Below, one piece after another: positions 7,211-16,089 of a stretch of DNA of 64,000 nt (positions are counted from its first letter, which is position 1; every line of letters starts with the position of its first letter). A program made the position numbers and the translations under genes. The notes below the pieces were generated by a model. It did not search any database and was not told the DNA's origin. It saw only the letters and a list, made by a program, of their open reading frames with translations. Source of the stretch: Thalassospira sp. HF15 (GTDB lineage Bacteria > Pseudomonadota > Alphaproteobacteria > Rhodospirillales > Thalassospiraceae); assembly GCF_011806525.1 (NCBI RefSeq), contig NZ_JAAVKI010000002.1, positions 558,001 through 622,000 of the forward strand. Direction: 5' to 3'.

Positions 7211-7639
7211 CTCTCTTATCCCTTCGCGTTTGCTCTTATCGTTTGGTTATTTATGGACCTTTTTGAGGTAAAAGAGCATGCGAGAGAAAATGGGAAGCAC
7301 TTTGACGGCAATGGGGAGGGTTTGGGGCAGTTATGTCGATAACATGGCAGCCAGAAAGATCTTCTGAAGTGGGATTGGGCGCTTGGAAACGGTCTTTCGT
7401 CTGTTGTTTGGTTCTCAATAATGTCTGATCGGCCATTTCCGGTGCAAAAAGGTATCAGCAGGGGACGATTTCCCTTCGCGATATGCTTCAATCCCGTATT
7501 TCACGCGAAATCACATTGGTTTGGCGGCGACAGCTGCGCTTTATCGCCAGAATTCAATTCGGTTGAAACAGTTCTGGCAAGCAGATAGCTTTGGGCCTTC
7601 CAAAGCAGGCTTGAACCTTTGCCACCAAAAGGAAACGTC
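7211..7639. other. Intergenic region between lipoprotein and LysE-type genes
   Basis: About 430 bp separating divergent genes. Long open frames here are not convincing (no ribosome sites, odd composition). The only candidate gene is a 29-codon frame at 7278-7367. Both flanking promoters must lie here, but no clear -35/-10 pair was identified. Confidence 0.45.
7278..7367 (+). CDS. Candidate 29-residue small protein
   Basis: ATG at 7278 is preceded by GAGG at 7265-7268 with a 9-nt gap. The frame encodes a basic, amphipathic peptide beginning MREKMGSTLTAMGRVWG and ending NMAARKIF, then TGA. It is divergent from the lipoprotein gene. I know no family for it, and a frame this short can arise by chance; the ribosome site and composition are the only support. 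Confidence 0.28.
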   Translation: MREKMGSTLTAMGRVWGSYVDNMAARKIF

Positions 7640-8272
7640 ATGAGCTTTGCCGCCTGGTTGTCGGTTGCAACCATTTGCGTTCTGGGTGCAATGACGCCAG
7701 GCCCCAGTCTGGCTGTCGTTCTGCGCTATTCCGTCGGGCAATCCCGTCAGGCCGGATTTGCCTGTGCGCTTGCTCATGGGCTCGGGATTGGTTTTTACGC
7801 CGTCATCACCATGACAGGCCTTGGCATTCTCTTTCAGACGGTGCCGGTCTTTCACAATACGGTCAGTATACTGGGGGCGCTCTATCTGATCTGGCTTGCG
7901 ATCAAGGCATGGCGTGCTGCCGGATCGGGGTCAAAGTTCAATGTCGAAGGGGGGCGGGCGCTATCCGGTTCGGTTGTTCAGGCTGCGCGTGATGGCTTCA
8001 TGATTGCCTTCCTGAACCCTAAGATCGCGTTGTTTTTTCTGGCCTTGTTTAGCCAGTTCGTATCTCCCGAATTTGAATGGAGCGGCAAGTTCCTTCTTGC
8101 CTTCACTGCTGCTGCGATTGATGCGGCCTGGTATTGTCTGGTGGCCGTCGGATTGTCGCATGGGGCGGTTTTGCCTTGGTTGCGCGATCACGCCGCTTGG
8201 ATAGAGCGTATCATTGCGGTTCTGTTTGTGCTGATTGCGCTTCGCGTATTGTGGGGTGTTGTTGCTGTCTAG
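7640..8272 (+). CDS. LysE/RhtB family amino-acid exporter
   Basis: 210 residues from the ATG at 7640, preceded by AGGAAA. The N-terminal motif GAMTPGPSLAVVLRYSV, a helix with AHGLGIGFYAVITM, and six predicted membrane segments identify an RhtB-type carrier, which exports amino acids such as homoserine, threonine or leucine by proton antiport. FLNPKIALFFLALFSQF is the conserved middle motif. A TTG at 7619 could extend it by seven residues but lacks a ribosome site. Substrate not predictable. Confidence 0.92.
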   Translation: MSFAAWLSVATICVLGAMTPGPSLAVVLRYSVGQSRQAGFACALAHGLGIGFYAVITMTGLGILFQTVPVFHNTVSILGALYLIWLAIKAWRAAGSGSKFNVEGGRALSGSVVQAARDGFMIAFLNPKIALFFLALFSQFVSPEFEWSGKFLLAFTAAAIDAAWYCLVAVGLSHGAVLPWLRDHAAWIERIIAVLFVLIALRVLWGVVAV

Positions 8273-8346
8273 TGCCGGGATTGCCGAACTACTGAGAACC
8301 CAACCTCTGTTTGCGCCACCATCGCGACATAACACGGATCATCGAA

Positions 8347-9600
8347 ATGACTGACAAGACCGCCCCGCAAACGAACCCTTCTGACAGCACGTCAACGGCA
8401 GGGGCCCCGGCTTCTGGCACCGGGCGCGGCTTCCATCATCTGGGCGCACATATAGGATTTTTACTGGCGATCCTGCTTCTGGCGGCAAATATGCGTGGCA
8501 GTATTGTCGGACTGGGGCCGCTGGCGGAAATTATTGGTACCGACCTGTCACTTTCAGGCACGCAGCTTGGCTTGCTAACGACGCTGCCGGTTCTGAGCTT
8601 TGGCGTGCTGTCGATGTTTGCGCCGCGTCTGGGGCAGAAGTTTGGTCTGGAAGCGACACTTTTGACCATGCTGCTGTTCATTGCCATCGGGCAGGGGCTG
8701 AGGGCCAGTGGCGCCTATGACATCATGGTGATCGGCACCATCATTCTGGGGGCCGCGATTGCTGTTTTAAACGTTCTGACCCCGTCACTGGTACGGCGCA
8801 GTTTCCCGACCCATGTGGCACTGGTGACAGCGCTTTATACCTTTACCATGTCCAGCGGTGCGACGATCGCTGCATTCATTTCGATCCCGATCCGAAATGC
8901 GGCTGACGGTGACTGGCGCTGGTCGCTTGGAGTATGGGCGGTATTTGCCGCCATTGCGTTTATCTGCTGGCTGCCGATGTTGCGGTATCGCCATACCGGA
9001 CCTGTGCCGTCACCGGTTGCGCGCATATCGCTGTGGAAAAATGTCGAAGCCTGGTGGCTGGCACTGTTTTTTGGTTGTCAGTCACTGATGTTTTATACCG
9101 GCACGGCCTGGGTCGCCAAAGTCTTCATCGATCACGGGATTTCCGAAGCTGAAGCGGCGACGCTTCTGACCCTGTTTAACGTGTTTGGCATTCCGGCGGC
9201 CTTTGGCGCGCCATTGATTTATTCAAAAATTGCCAACAAGAAACTGGCGATGCTGGTTCTTCATATCCCGCTGATCATCGCCATTCCGGGCTTTGTCTTT
9301 GCCACCACCGAGTTGCCGTATGTCTGGGCGGTGTGCATGGGGCTTGGTCAAGGCAGCATGATCAGTATTGCGCTGACCCTTGTGGGCATGCGCGGCGCCG
9401 ATCCGCAGACCTCTGCACGGCTGTCGGGCATGGCTCAGTCTGTGGGTTATCTGTTTGCCGCAATTGGGCCGGTTTTGTTCGGGGCATTGCACGACCTTCT
9501 GGGCGACTGGCAGGTCGCGCTGTACTTCCTGTTCGCGGTCGTGACCATCCAGCTTATTGCGTCGATGCGGGCCGGATCGGCCACCAAAATCGGAACTTAA
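8347..9600 (+). CDS. MFS transporter, CynX/NimT family
   Basis: 417 residues from the ATG at 8347. A polar N-terminal tail of about 35 residues rich in Thr, Ser and Pro precedes about twelve membrane segments. The first, ILLLAANMRGSIVGLGPLAE, is the signature of the CynX/NimT group of the major facilitator superfamily, whose members move cyanate, 2-nitroimidazole or other small anions. Start choice is tentative, since only a weak GGATC lies upstream and a TTG at 8311 is in frame. It follows the exporter gene by 74 bp and ends at a strong terminator. Confidence 0.9.
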   Translation: MTDKTAPQTNPSDSTSTAGAPASGTGRGFHHLGAHIGFLLAILLLAANMRGSIVGLGPLAEIIGTDLSLSGTQLGLLTTLPVLSFGVLSMFAPRLGQKFGLEATLLTMLLFIAIGQGLRASGAYDIMVIGTIILGAAIAVLNVLTPSLVRRSFPTHVALVTALYTFTMSSGATIAAFISIPIRNAADGDWRWSLGVWAVFAAIAFICWLPMLRYRHTGPVPSPVARISLWKNVEAWWLALFFGCQSLMFYTGTAWVAKVFIDHGISEAEAATLLTLFNVFGIPAAFGAPLIYSKIANKKLAMLVLHIPLIIAIPGFVFATTELPYVWAVCMGLGQGSMISIALTLVGMRGADPQTSARLSGMAQSVGYLFAAIGPVLFGALHDLLGDWQVALYFLFAVVTIQLIASMRAGSATKIGT

Positions 9601-9642
9601 TAGACCCTGCACATTTGCAAAGACACATTTGCATTCCGGGAT

Positions 9643-9680
9643 AAGGGCGTTTCATTGATTGCAATGAGCGCCCTTTTCTT
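9643..9680 (+). terminator. Terminator after the MFS gene
   Basis: AAGGGCG-T-TTCATTG pairs with CAATGAGCGCCCTT around an ATTG loop (one bulged base), followed by TTCTT. Confidence 0.75.
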
Positions 9681-9727
9681 ATGACGTGACCTTTATCACC
9701 ACTGCCATTTTTCTTGTAACAATGAAC

Positions 9728-9774
9728 TTGACTTGCATTCGCAACAACTCTAAGAGATGCAAATCATTATTAAT
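9728..9774 (+). promoter_or_regulatory. Promoter and iron-box-like site of the heme-uptake operon
   Basis: TTGACT at 9728-9733 and TAAGAG at 9751-9756 with a 17-bp spacer form a plausible sigma-70 promoter. The spacer holds a TTGC-N4-GCAA dyad (9734-9745 region), and GCAAATCATTATTAAT at 9759-9774 resembles Fur/Irr iron boxes. Position ahead of hemP makes iron control very likely; which regulator binds is not shown. Confidence 0.5.
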
Positions 9775-9801
9775 AACGTTCAGCCCAGCAAGGAGTTCGC
9801 G

Positions 9802-9969
9802 ATGTCCCACATCGCAGAAGAACCGGGATTTGCAGGAAAGTCCGACACGGTGAAACAGATGCAGGTGCAGGAACTGATGGGCGATGATCGCGAAGTCATC
9901 ATTATCCATCAGGGGGAAGAATACAGATTGCGCCTGACATCAAACAACAAACTGATCCTGACCAAATAG
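9802..9969 (+). CDS. hemP: Hemin uptake protein HemP
   Basis: 55 residues from the ATG at 9802, with AAGGAG six bases upstream; a 15-residue longer frame has no ribosome site. The C-terminus, DREVIIIHQGEEYRLRLTS then NKLILTK, is the HemP (HmuP) signature. Members of this family are needed for full expression of heme-uptake genes in several Proteobacteria, acting as a small regulatory or RNA-level factor whose mechanism is not settled. It is the first gene of the heme locus, directly behind the iron-box-like promoter. Confidence 0.92.
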   Translation: MSHIAEEPGFAGKSDTVKQMQVQELMGDDREVIIIHQGEEYRLRLTSNNKLILTK

Positions 9970-10029
9970 GCGTTCAAACGCCACCTCACATCACACCATT
10001 TGCCAGCCAGCGCGCCAGTGCCCTGCACA

Positions 10030-10045
10030 AGCCAGCCAGCCAGCC
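10030..10045. repeat. Short tandem repeat (AGCC)x4
   Basis: Four perfect copies of AGCC in the leader between hemP and the TonB receptor, 43 bp before the receptor ATG. It is too short for confident phase variation and lies outside the coding frame. Confidence 0.6.
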
Positions 10046-10087
10046 GAAATCGGTCCAAAGCTAAAGCTGCCTTACAGGGGAATCATT

Positions 10088-12151
10088 ATGGTTCGAACCA
10101 CTTCTGTGCGCCTTCTTCTGGCGACAGTTTCCACGCTCGCGCTCAGCGTTGCCGTCCACGCTCAGGAACCGGCATCCCAGCCCGCCATCGACACCCAGAC
10201 CACCGACGCCACCGACGGCCAAAATGCATCTGCGGATGAAACTGCGGTCGTACTTGATACGGTTACTGTTACCGCAAGCAAGGTCGGAACCACCGCCATT
10301 GATGCGCCGGCGTCGATTTCGATCATTGATGACGAGGAACTTGATCGCTATCAGCCGCAAAATCTTGGCGATATCCTGCGCAGCCTTCCGGGTGTTGAAA
10401 CGTCTGGCGGGCCACGCGCAACTGCCCAGATGCCGAGCATTCGCGGGTTGACCGATGACCGTGTCGTAATCCGTCTTGATGGTGCGCGCGCCAATTTCCG
10501 GTCCGGTCACAAGGGCGGGTTGTTCCTTGATCCGGAAACCCTCAAACAGGTTGAGGTGTTCCGTGGTCCGGCATCAACGATGCAGGGTACGGGGGCACTT
10601 GGCGGTGTGCTTGCGCTTGAAACCGTTACCGCTGATGACATGCTTGAAAATGGTGAACGCGTTGGTGCGCGGTTCAAAACCGGCTACGCATCGGTTGACA
10701 GCGCTTTGACGCTTAATTCCATGGCCTATGCAAAGCCGACGCAAGGTTCCGATGTTCTGGTGTCGCTGTCACATTTGAACAGCGGCAACTATGAAACCGG
10801 TGATGGCCTCAAAGAACAATACACCGATGACAACTATATCAACGGGTTGTTCAAGGGGTCCGTCGATGTTGGTGATACCGGCAATGTCCACTTGATGTTG
10901 CAGCGTTATGCTGACCATCACATCCTGCCGACCTCGCCTGATAGTGCGGTGGGTTCCACCACCGTGATCGTTAAACGTAAAACCAGACAGACCACCGGTG
11001 TGCTTGGGTTCGATTATTATTCGGATGGCAGCGACCTGATTGATGCCAATGTCAATGTCTATGGCATGAACACCAACATCCATGAAAGCCGTCTGAGCCA
11101 GACTCGACTGGATGAACGCGATCTCGTCACCCTTGGCGCTGAAGGCAGCAATACCGCCCGTTTCGAGCTTGGATCGACCGATCTTGCGGTCACGCTTGGG
11201 GGGGAGGTCTTCGAAGACAGTCAGGAAGGGCGCCGTAACGGTGCGCCGACGCCGGGACTTTTCCCTGATGCCGACATGCTGATTTCGGGTTTTTATATCG
11301 ATAATCAGCTTGATGTGACCGATGCGCTGCAACTGACAGCAGGCATACGGTATGACAGCTTCGATCTGTCTTCTGACAGTGGCAGCAGCCGCACGGATGA
11401 TGCGATTTCGCCGCGTTTCTCGGCAAGCTATCGCCTGACAAGCTGGATGCAGCCCTATGTCAGCTATGCGGAAGCCTTCAATGCCCCGTCCCTGACGCAG
11501 CTTTACAATGATGGCATTCACTTCGGGAACAACCAGTTTGTTCCGAACCCCGATCTTGATGCGGAAAAGGCAAAGACCTGGGAATTCGGTACGAACTTCA
11601 AGGCCGATCAGCTGTTTACCAGCCGCGACAGCTTGCGGGCGAAGGTTGCTGTCTTCAAAAACGAGATCACCGATTACATCGAACAAAGTGTGACCGGTGG
11701 TTTTACCGGAACCACAACCAGCAGCAACCTGCCAGAAGCCGAAATCAAGGGCTTTGAGGCAGATGTCAATTACGATACCGGCGTTGTCTTTGCCGGGGTG
11801 GCAGCGTCCATTCTGCGCGGTGAAAACAGTGAAACCGGGGAAAACCTGTCCAACATCCAGGGCGATAAGCTGAGCCTGTCAGGCGGGTATCGTTTGATGG
11901 ATTACGGGCTTGAACTCGGCGGGCGTGCAACCATGGTCGCCAAGCAGGACCGTATGCCCGACGATACCGCAGATCGTGGTGGATATACCCGTCTTGATCT
12001 GTTCGCCCGCTGGGATGCTGATGAGTATGTCGATGGTCTGCAGGTTAATGCCGGTATCGACAACCTGCTTGATCAGACCTACCGCACCAGTGATGCGATC
12101 ATCTATGAGCCGGGTCGCAACTTCAAAATTTCCGCAAGCATGAAATTCTAA
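10088..12151 (+). CDS. hmuR: TonB-dependent heme/hemoglobin receptor
   Basis: 687 residues. A signal peptide ends near VHA (about 25), a TonB-box-like DTVTVTASK lies near residue 60, then the plug domain (ISIIDDEELDRYQP, RSLPGVETSG, SIRGLTDDRVVIRLDGAR) and a 22-strand barrel with the NPDLDAEKAKTWEFGT segment, ending in the C-terminal phenylalanine of KISASMKF. The family binds heme or hemoglobin at the surface and transports heme into the periplasm with TonB energy. GGGGAATC precedes the ATG. All downstream genes handle heme, which makes the substrate call firm at family level. Confidence 0.94.
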   Translation: MVRTTSVRLLLATVSTLALSVAVHAQEPASQPAIDTQTTDATDGQNASADETAVVLDTVTVTASKVGTTAIDAPASISIIDDEELDRYQPQNLGDILRSLPGVETSGGPRATAQMPSIRGLTDDRVVIRLDGARANFRSGHKGGLFLDPETLKQVEVFRGPASTMQGTGALGGVLALETVTADDMLENGERVGARFKTGYASVDSALTLNSMAYAKPTQGSDVLVSLSHLNSGNYETGDGLKEQYTDDNYINGLFKGSVDVGDTGNVHLMLQRYADHHILPTSPDSAVGSTTVIVKRKTRQTTGVLGFDYYSDGSDLIDANVNVYGMNTNIHESRLSQTRLDERDLVTLGAEGSNTARFELGSTDLAVTLGGEVFEDSQEGRRNGAPTPGLFPDADMLISGFYIDNQLDVTDALQLTAGIRYDSFDLSSDSGSSRTDDAISPRFSASYRLTSWMQPYVSYAEAFNAPSLTQLYNDGIHFGNNQFVPNPDLDAEKAKTWEFGTNFKADQLFTSRDSLRAKVAVFKNEITDYIEQSVTGGFTGTTTSSNLPEAEIKGFEADVNYDTGVVFAGVAASILRGENSETGENLSNIQGDKLSLSGGYRLMDYGLELGGRATMVAKQDRMPDDTADRGGYTRLDLFARWDADEYVDGLQVNAGIDNLLDQTYRTSDAIIYEPGRNFKISASMKF

Positions 12152-12161
12152 AACGGGGCCG

Positions 12162-12185
12162 GACGGCGCGTTAGCGCGCGCCGTC
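12162..12185 (+). terminator. Intercistronic hairpin between receptor and hmuS
   Basis: Perfect 9-bp stem GACGGCGCG / CGCGCCGTC with loop TTAGCG, followed by TGTTCTG. The weak T tract suggests partial termination or RNA stabilisation, which would make receptor mRNA more abundant than that of the transporter genes. Confidence 0.5.
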
Positions 12186-12210
12186 TGTTCTGTATGGAGA
12201 ACCAAACGCC

Positions 12211-13293
12211 ATGACCAAGAATACTTTGAACAATTTCAAAAATGCCACGGAAGCCTGGAAGGCCTTTTCCACCGGTGAGGCCAATGGATATGCCGTGGAT
12301 ATCGCTGCTGAACTGGGCCTGAGCGAGGGAGAACTGGTTGCTGCTGGTATTGGCAGCAATGTCGTGCGCCTTGATGCTGGCTGGGACGATTTCATTCCCC
12401 GGTTGGAAGAACTGGGTCAGGTCAAGATCCTGACGCGTAATCCCAGTGTGGTGCATGAAAAGACCGGGACCTTTGGCAAGGTCAGCATCAATGGTGAAAT
12501 GGGCTTGGTGCTTAATCACGATGTTGATTTGCGCCTGTTCCTTGGGCGTTGGGGACATGGATTTGCCGTTGAAACCAACAACCCGCGCGCAGGACGCCGC
12601 CGCAGTTTCCAGATCTTCGGTCATGACGGATGCGCCATTCACAAGATTTTCCTGACCGACCAATCCGATGAAGCCGCCTATGACAAACTGGTCAATGATT
12701 TCAAGGCCGACAATCAGTCGCCGGGAATCGACGTCCTGCCATCACTTCCAAAACCGGTCACGCTTCCTGATCAGGATGTCGATGTTGAAAACCTGCGTGC
12801 ACATTGGCGCCGGATGACGGACGTCCATCAGTATCACGGGATGCTCAAGGACTTTAATGTTGGTCGTCAGCAAGGCATGCGCCTGGCCGGGCCGGAATTT
12901 GCCGAACGGCTGAGTGCGGATGCGCTGAAGACCTTGCTTGAAAAGGCATCTGAAAGCGGTATTTCGATCATGGTCTTTGTTGGCAACAGTGGTGCCATCC
13001 AGATCCATACGGGTCCGATCAAGACCATTCGCGAAATGGGCGACTGGATCAACATTATGGATCCGACCTTTACCCTGCATTTGCGCATGGATCAGGTTTT
13101 TGAGGCATGGATTGTACGCAAACCGATCCGCGAAGGCATGGTAACCACCATTGAACTTTATGACCGTGATCTGAACAATTTCGCGATCTTCTGTGGGGAA
13201 CGCAAACGCAAGGATCCGGAAAATCCCGATTGGCAGAAGCTGGCTGAAAGCTTGCCACGTCTGGAAAACACTATGGCAGCAGTGGCGGAGTAA
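12211..13293 (+). CDS. hmuS: Hemin-degrading/heme-trafficking factor HmuS
   Basis: 360 residues, the usual length of the HemS/HmuS/ChuS family, built of two similar halves (N-terminal EAWKAFSTGEANGYAVDIAAE and the second starting near LRAHWRRMTDVHQYHGMLKD). Characterised members bind heme in the cytoplasm and pass it on or degrade it. GGAGAACC precedes the ATG. It is followed by hmuT with 7 bp between stop and start, so expression is coupled. Confidence 0.93.
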   Translation: MTKNTLNNFKNATEAWKAFSTGEANGYAVDIAAELGLSEGELVAAGIGSNVVRLDAGWDDFIPRLEELGQVKILTRNPSVVHEKTGTFGKVSINGEMGLVLNHDVDLRLFLGRWGHGFAVETNNPRAGRRRSFQIFGHDGCAIHKIFLTDQSDEAAYDKLVNDFKADNQSPGIDVLPSLPKPVTLPDQDVDVENLRAHWRRMTDVHQYHGMLKDFNVGRQQGMRLAGPEFAERLSADALKTLLEKASESGISIMVFVGNSGAIQIHTGPIKTIREMGDWINIMDPTFTLHLRMDQVFEAWIVRKPIREGMVTTIELYDRDLNNFAIFCGERKRKDPENPDWQKLAESLPRLENTMAAVAE

Positions 13294-13300
13294 TCGGGCC

Positions 13301-14158
13301 ATGCGTCATTTCACCGGATTTATTTTGGCGATCATAGGCATTGTCGGGCTGTACATGCCCGCCATTGCCGATGGCAAACCCCGGCGTGTGATCACTGTCG
13401 GGGCACCCGCGACCGAGATCGTCTTTGCGCTTGGCGCTGGCGACAGCGTGATTGCAACTGATAGCACAAGCACCCGACCCGGCCCTGTGCCAACCCTGCC
13501 AAAGGTTGGCTATATGCGCCAACTGGCGGCCGAAGGCATCATTGGCCTCAAGCCGGACTTGATCGTCGGTGTGGAAAAGTCCGGGCCGGATGTGGTTCTG
13601 AACGAGCTTTCCGACCTTGGCATTCCGATTGTCATTCTGCCGTCGCTTGCAAAGATGGAAAACCTGTCTGATGCGATTGCGATGGCGGGGGATGCGCTTG
13701 GTCGGGGGGATGCGGCAAAGCTACTTTCTGACCGGGTGCAGGATGATCTGGCGCAATTGCAGGACAATGATGGCGCTGATCGGCCAAGCATCGTGTTCCT
13801 TATGGCGGTCGGTCATGGCAAACCGTTATCAGCCGGGCAGGAAACGACGGCCGACGAAATCATCACCATGATCGGCGGGGCCAACAGCATGGCGGGCTTT
13901 GATGGCTTCAAGCCCGTCTCGCCCGAGGTGATTGCATCTGACGCATCCGACTATGTGCTGGTAACGCAGTCAACCATCGATCAGTTGGGCGGGATTGAAG
14001 GGCTTCAGGCCCACCCGGTCCTTGGTTTGAACAAGGCGGTGGCGAATGGTCGGGTACTTGCCATTTCCGCATCGACCATTCTTGGTTTTGGCCCGTCATC
14101 AGCCGCGGAAATCCGTGCGCTTGCCGACCATCTTCGTAAGGCAGAACAGGGATCGTGA
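13301..14158 (+). CDS. hmuT: Periplasmic heme-binding protein HmuT
   Basis: 285 residues with a signal peptide ending around AIADG (residue 23). The mature start, RRVITVGAPATEIVFALGAGD, and PTLPKVGYMRQLAAEGIIGLKPDLIV are typical of class III (TroA/BtuF-like) heme-binding proteins; the conserved VGYMR tyrosine is the likely heme ligand by family analogy. The ribosome site GGAG overlaps the hmuS end. The stop overlaps the hmuU start (GTGA). It hands heme to HmuUV. Confidence 0.94.
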   Translation: MRHFTGFILAIIGIVGLYMPAIADGKPRRVITVGAPATEIVFALGAGDSVIATDSTSTRPGPVPTLPKVGYMRQLAAEGIIGLKPDLIVGVEKSGPDVVLNELSDLGIPIVILPSLAKMENLSDAIAMAGDALGRGDAAKLLSDRVQDDLAQLQDNDGADRPSIVFLMAVGHGKPLSAGQETTADEIITMIGGANSMAGFDGFKPVSPEVIASDASDYVLVTQSTIDQLGGIEGLQAHPVLGLNKAVANGRVLAISASTILGFGPSSAAEIRALADHLRKAEQGS

Positions 14159-15240
14159 TCGCTGTGAAACAGATGGTTGCAGCACTGCAAATGCAGCTAC
14201 CGGTCAACCGATCGGCACTGTTTTTGATCCTTTTGATGGTCGGGCTCTGTGCTGCCACCGTTGTGTCGCTTGGCATGGGCGGGGTCGAGATTTCGGTCGG
14301 GGATGTGTTTGTTCATCTTGGGCAACGCATCGGCGTAACCGAGGTCGGCATTGACGCCTTTGACGCCCGCATTCTTGATAGTTTGCGGCTGCCACGCATC
14401 CTGCGGGCGATCGTCATTGGGGCCGGGTTGGGACTTGCCGGTGCCGTAATGCAAAGCCTGTTTCGCAATCCGATTGCCGATCCCGGCATCATTGGTGTTT
14501 CGGCCAGTGCCGCCTTTGGGGCGGTGACGATGATTGTCGCAGGTCACCTGATAATGGGCAGTTACTATGCGGCCTTCGGGCCTTATGGCGTGCCGGTGGC
14601 GGCCTTTGGCGGTGCGGTTCTGGCGACGGTGCTGATCAGCATTCTGTCACGTCAGGACGGTCGGACGGATGCGGCGATCATGTTGCTGATTGGCGTTGCG
14701 ATCAATGCCATCGCCTTTGCCGGTGTGGGCGTCTTTACCTATATGGCCGACGATGCCCAGTTGCGCAGCCTGACTTTTTGGCAGATGGGCGCTCTTTCGG
14801 GCAATGGGCCGACCGATATGCCCGCCCTGATCGTCATGGTGTTGGGCATTGCCTATCTGATCCGGCTTGGAACCCCGCTTAATCTGTTTTTGCTAGGTGA
14901 GGCCGAGGCACGCCATCTTGGTGTTGAGGTCGAACATCTTAAACGTCGCGCCACGGTGATCACTGCCCTTGTTGTCGGGGCGGCGGTGGCGGTTTCTGGC
15001 ATCATCGGTTTTGTCGGTTTGGTTGCGCCGCATCTGGTGCGTCTGGCAACCGGGCCCGATAACCGATACGTCCTGCCAGCATCGGCAATCGGCGGGGCAA
15101 TCATTCTGACCGCGGCAGATGCGGTGGCCCGTATCATTGTCCTTCCGGCTGAACTGCCCATCGGGCTTGTTACCGGCATTGTCGGCGGACCGTTTTTCCT
15201 CGGGCTTCTGATCGTTGAAAAGAAAAGGCGTCGCCTATGA
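14155..15240 (+). CDS. hmuU: Heme ABC transporter permease HmuU
   Basis: 361 residues, FecCD/BtuC family permease with about ten membrane segments. Recognised by SLRLPRILRAIVIGAGLGLAG followed by QSLFRNPIADPGIIGVS and by the coupling region GIIGFVGLVAPHLVRL. The start is GTG at 14155 overlapping the hmuT stop, preceded by AGGGATC. It overlaps hmuV by four bases (ATGA). The inner-membrane dimer forms the heme channel. Confidence 0.94.
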   Translation: MIAVKQMVAALQMQLPVNRSALFLILLMVGLCAATVVSLGMGGVEISVGDVFVHLGQRIGVTEVGIDAFDARILDSLRLPRILRAIVIGAGLGLAGAVMQSLFRNPIADPGIIGVSASAAFGAVTMIVAGHLIMGSYYAAFGPYGVPVAAFGGAVLATVLISILSRQDGRTDAAIMLLIGVAINAIAFAGVGVFTYMADDAQLRSLTFWQMGALSGNGPTDMPALIVMVLGIAYLIRLGTPLNLFLLGEAEARHLGVEVEHLKRRATVITALVVGAAVAVSGIIGFVGLVAPHLVRLATGPDNRYVLPASAIGGAIILTAADAVARIIVLPAELPIGLVTGIVGGPFFLGLLIVEKKRRRL

Positions 15241-16067
15241 CCCTGATGGCGCACAAGGCAGATTTCAAAGCGCGCGGACGTTATCTGTTGCGTGATGTTT
15301 CGATCGTGGTAACGCCGGGCGAAGTGCTGGCCATCCTTGGTCCGAACGGTGCAGGGAAGTCTACCTTGCTGAAGGTCTTGGCGGGCGAGCTTTCCCCAAG
15401 CGGGGGCACGGTTGTTCAGAACGGTCGTCCTCTTTCGAGCATTTCCGCCCTTGATTTGGCGCAGGAACGTGCGGTGATGCCGCAAGCCGCTTCGATGACC
15501 TTTCCCTTTACGGTGTTTGATGTGGTCGCACTCGGCCGTGCCCCGTTTCGCAAGGTTTCGACTCGCCAGTTTGATCAGAAACAGGTGCGTCGCGCGATTG
15601 AGCTTGCCGACATCACCCATCTGCAAAATCGCGCCTATCCGGCCTTGTCAGGGGGCGAGAAACAGCGTGTTCATCTGGCCCGTGCGCTGGTGCAGCTTTG
15701 GGGCATGAAGGATGCCACCGGCAAAAGCGGCGCAAGCGAGGACGACGATCCAACATCTGCCGCGCGGTTTTTGCTACTTGATGAACCGACAGCCGGTCTT
15801 GATGTGTCTCATCAACATGCGGTTCTGGCCCTTGCCCGGCGTGAAGCCAAGGAGCATGGCGTCGGGGTCCTGATGATCCTGCATGATTTCAATCAGGTCC
15901 TGACCTATGCCGATCAGGTTGCAATCCTGACCGCCGGCGAGGTTGTCGCGCAAGGCCCGGTAACAAACGTCATGGCACCGGATTTGTTGTCATCGGTGTT
16001 TAAAAGCCCGATCAGGGCGATCAATGACCCCGCGGGCGGAGTCGTTCTAGTCAGCCAATCAGCCTGA
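15237..16067 (+). CDS. hmuV: Heme ABC transporter ATPase HmuV
   Basis: 276 residues. Walker A GPNGAGKST at 35-43, the Q-loop after AVMPQAAS, signature LSGGEKQRVHLARAL, Walker B FLLLDEPTAGLD and the switch histidine in LMILHDFNQV are intact. Between signature and Walker B lies a polar stretch of about 20 residues (KDATGKSGASEDDDPTSAAR) that looks like a family-typical loop in alphaproteobacterial HmuV, though longer than in most ABC ATPases. Last gene of the operon; the LysR gene converges on it. Confidence 0.94.
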   Translation: MTLMAHKADFKARGRYLLRDVSIVVTPGEVLAILGPNGAGKSTLLKVLAGELSPSGGTVVQNGRPLSSISALDLAQERAVMPQAASMTFPFTVFDVVALGRAPFRKVSTRQFDQKQVRRAIELADITHLQNRAYPALSGGEKQRVHLARALVQLWGMKDATGKSGASEDDDPTSAARFLLLDEPTAGLDVSHQHAVLALARREAKEHGVGVLMILHDFNQVLTYADQVAILTAGEVVAQGPVTNVMAPDLLSSVFKSPIRAINDPAGGVVLVSQSA

Positions 16068-16089
16068 CTGGCTCTATACAGGCACGATA

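Noticed and set aside
10769-11686. 305-codon minus-strand frame inside the TonB receptor gene
   Set aside because: Mirror frame of a certain gene; composition of the translation is not protein-like.
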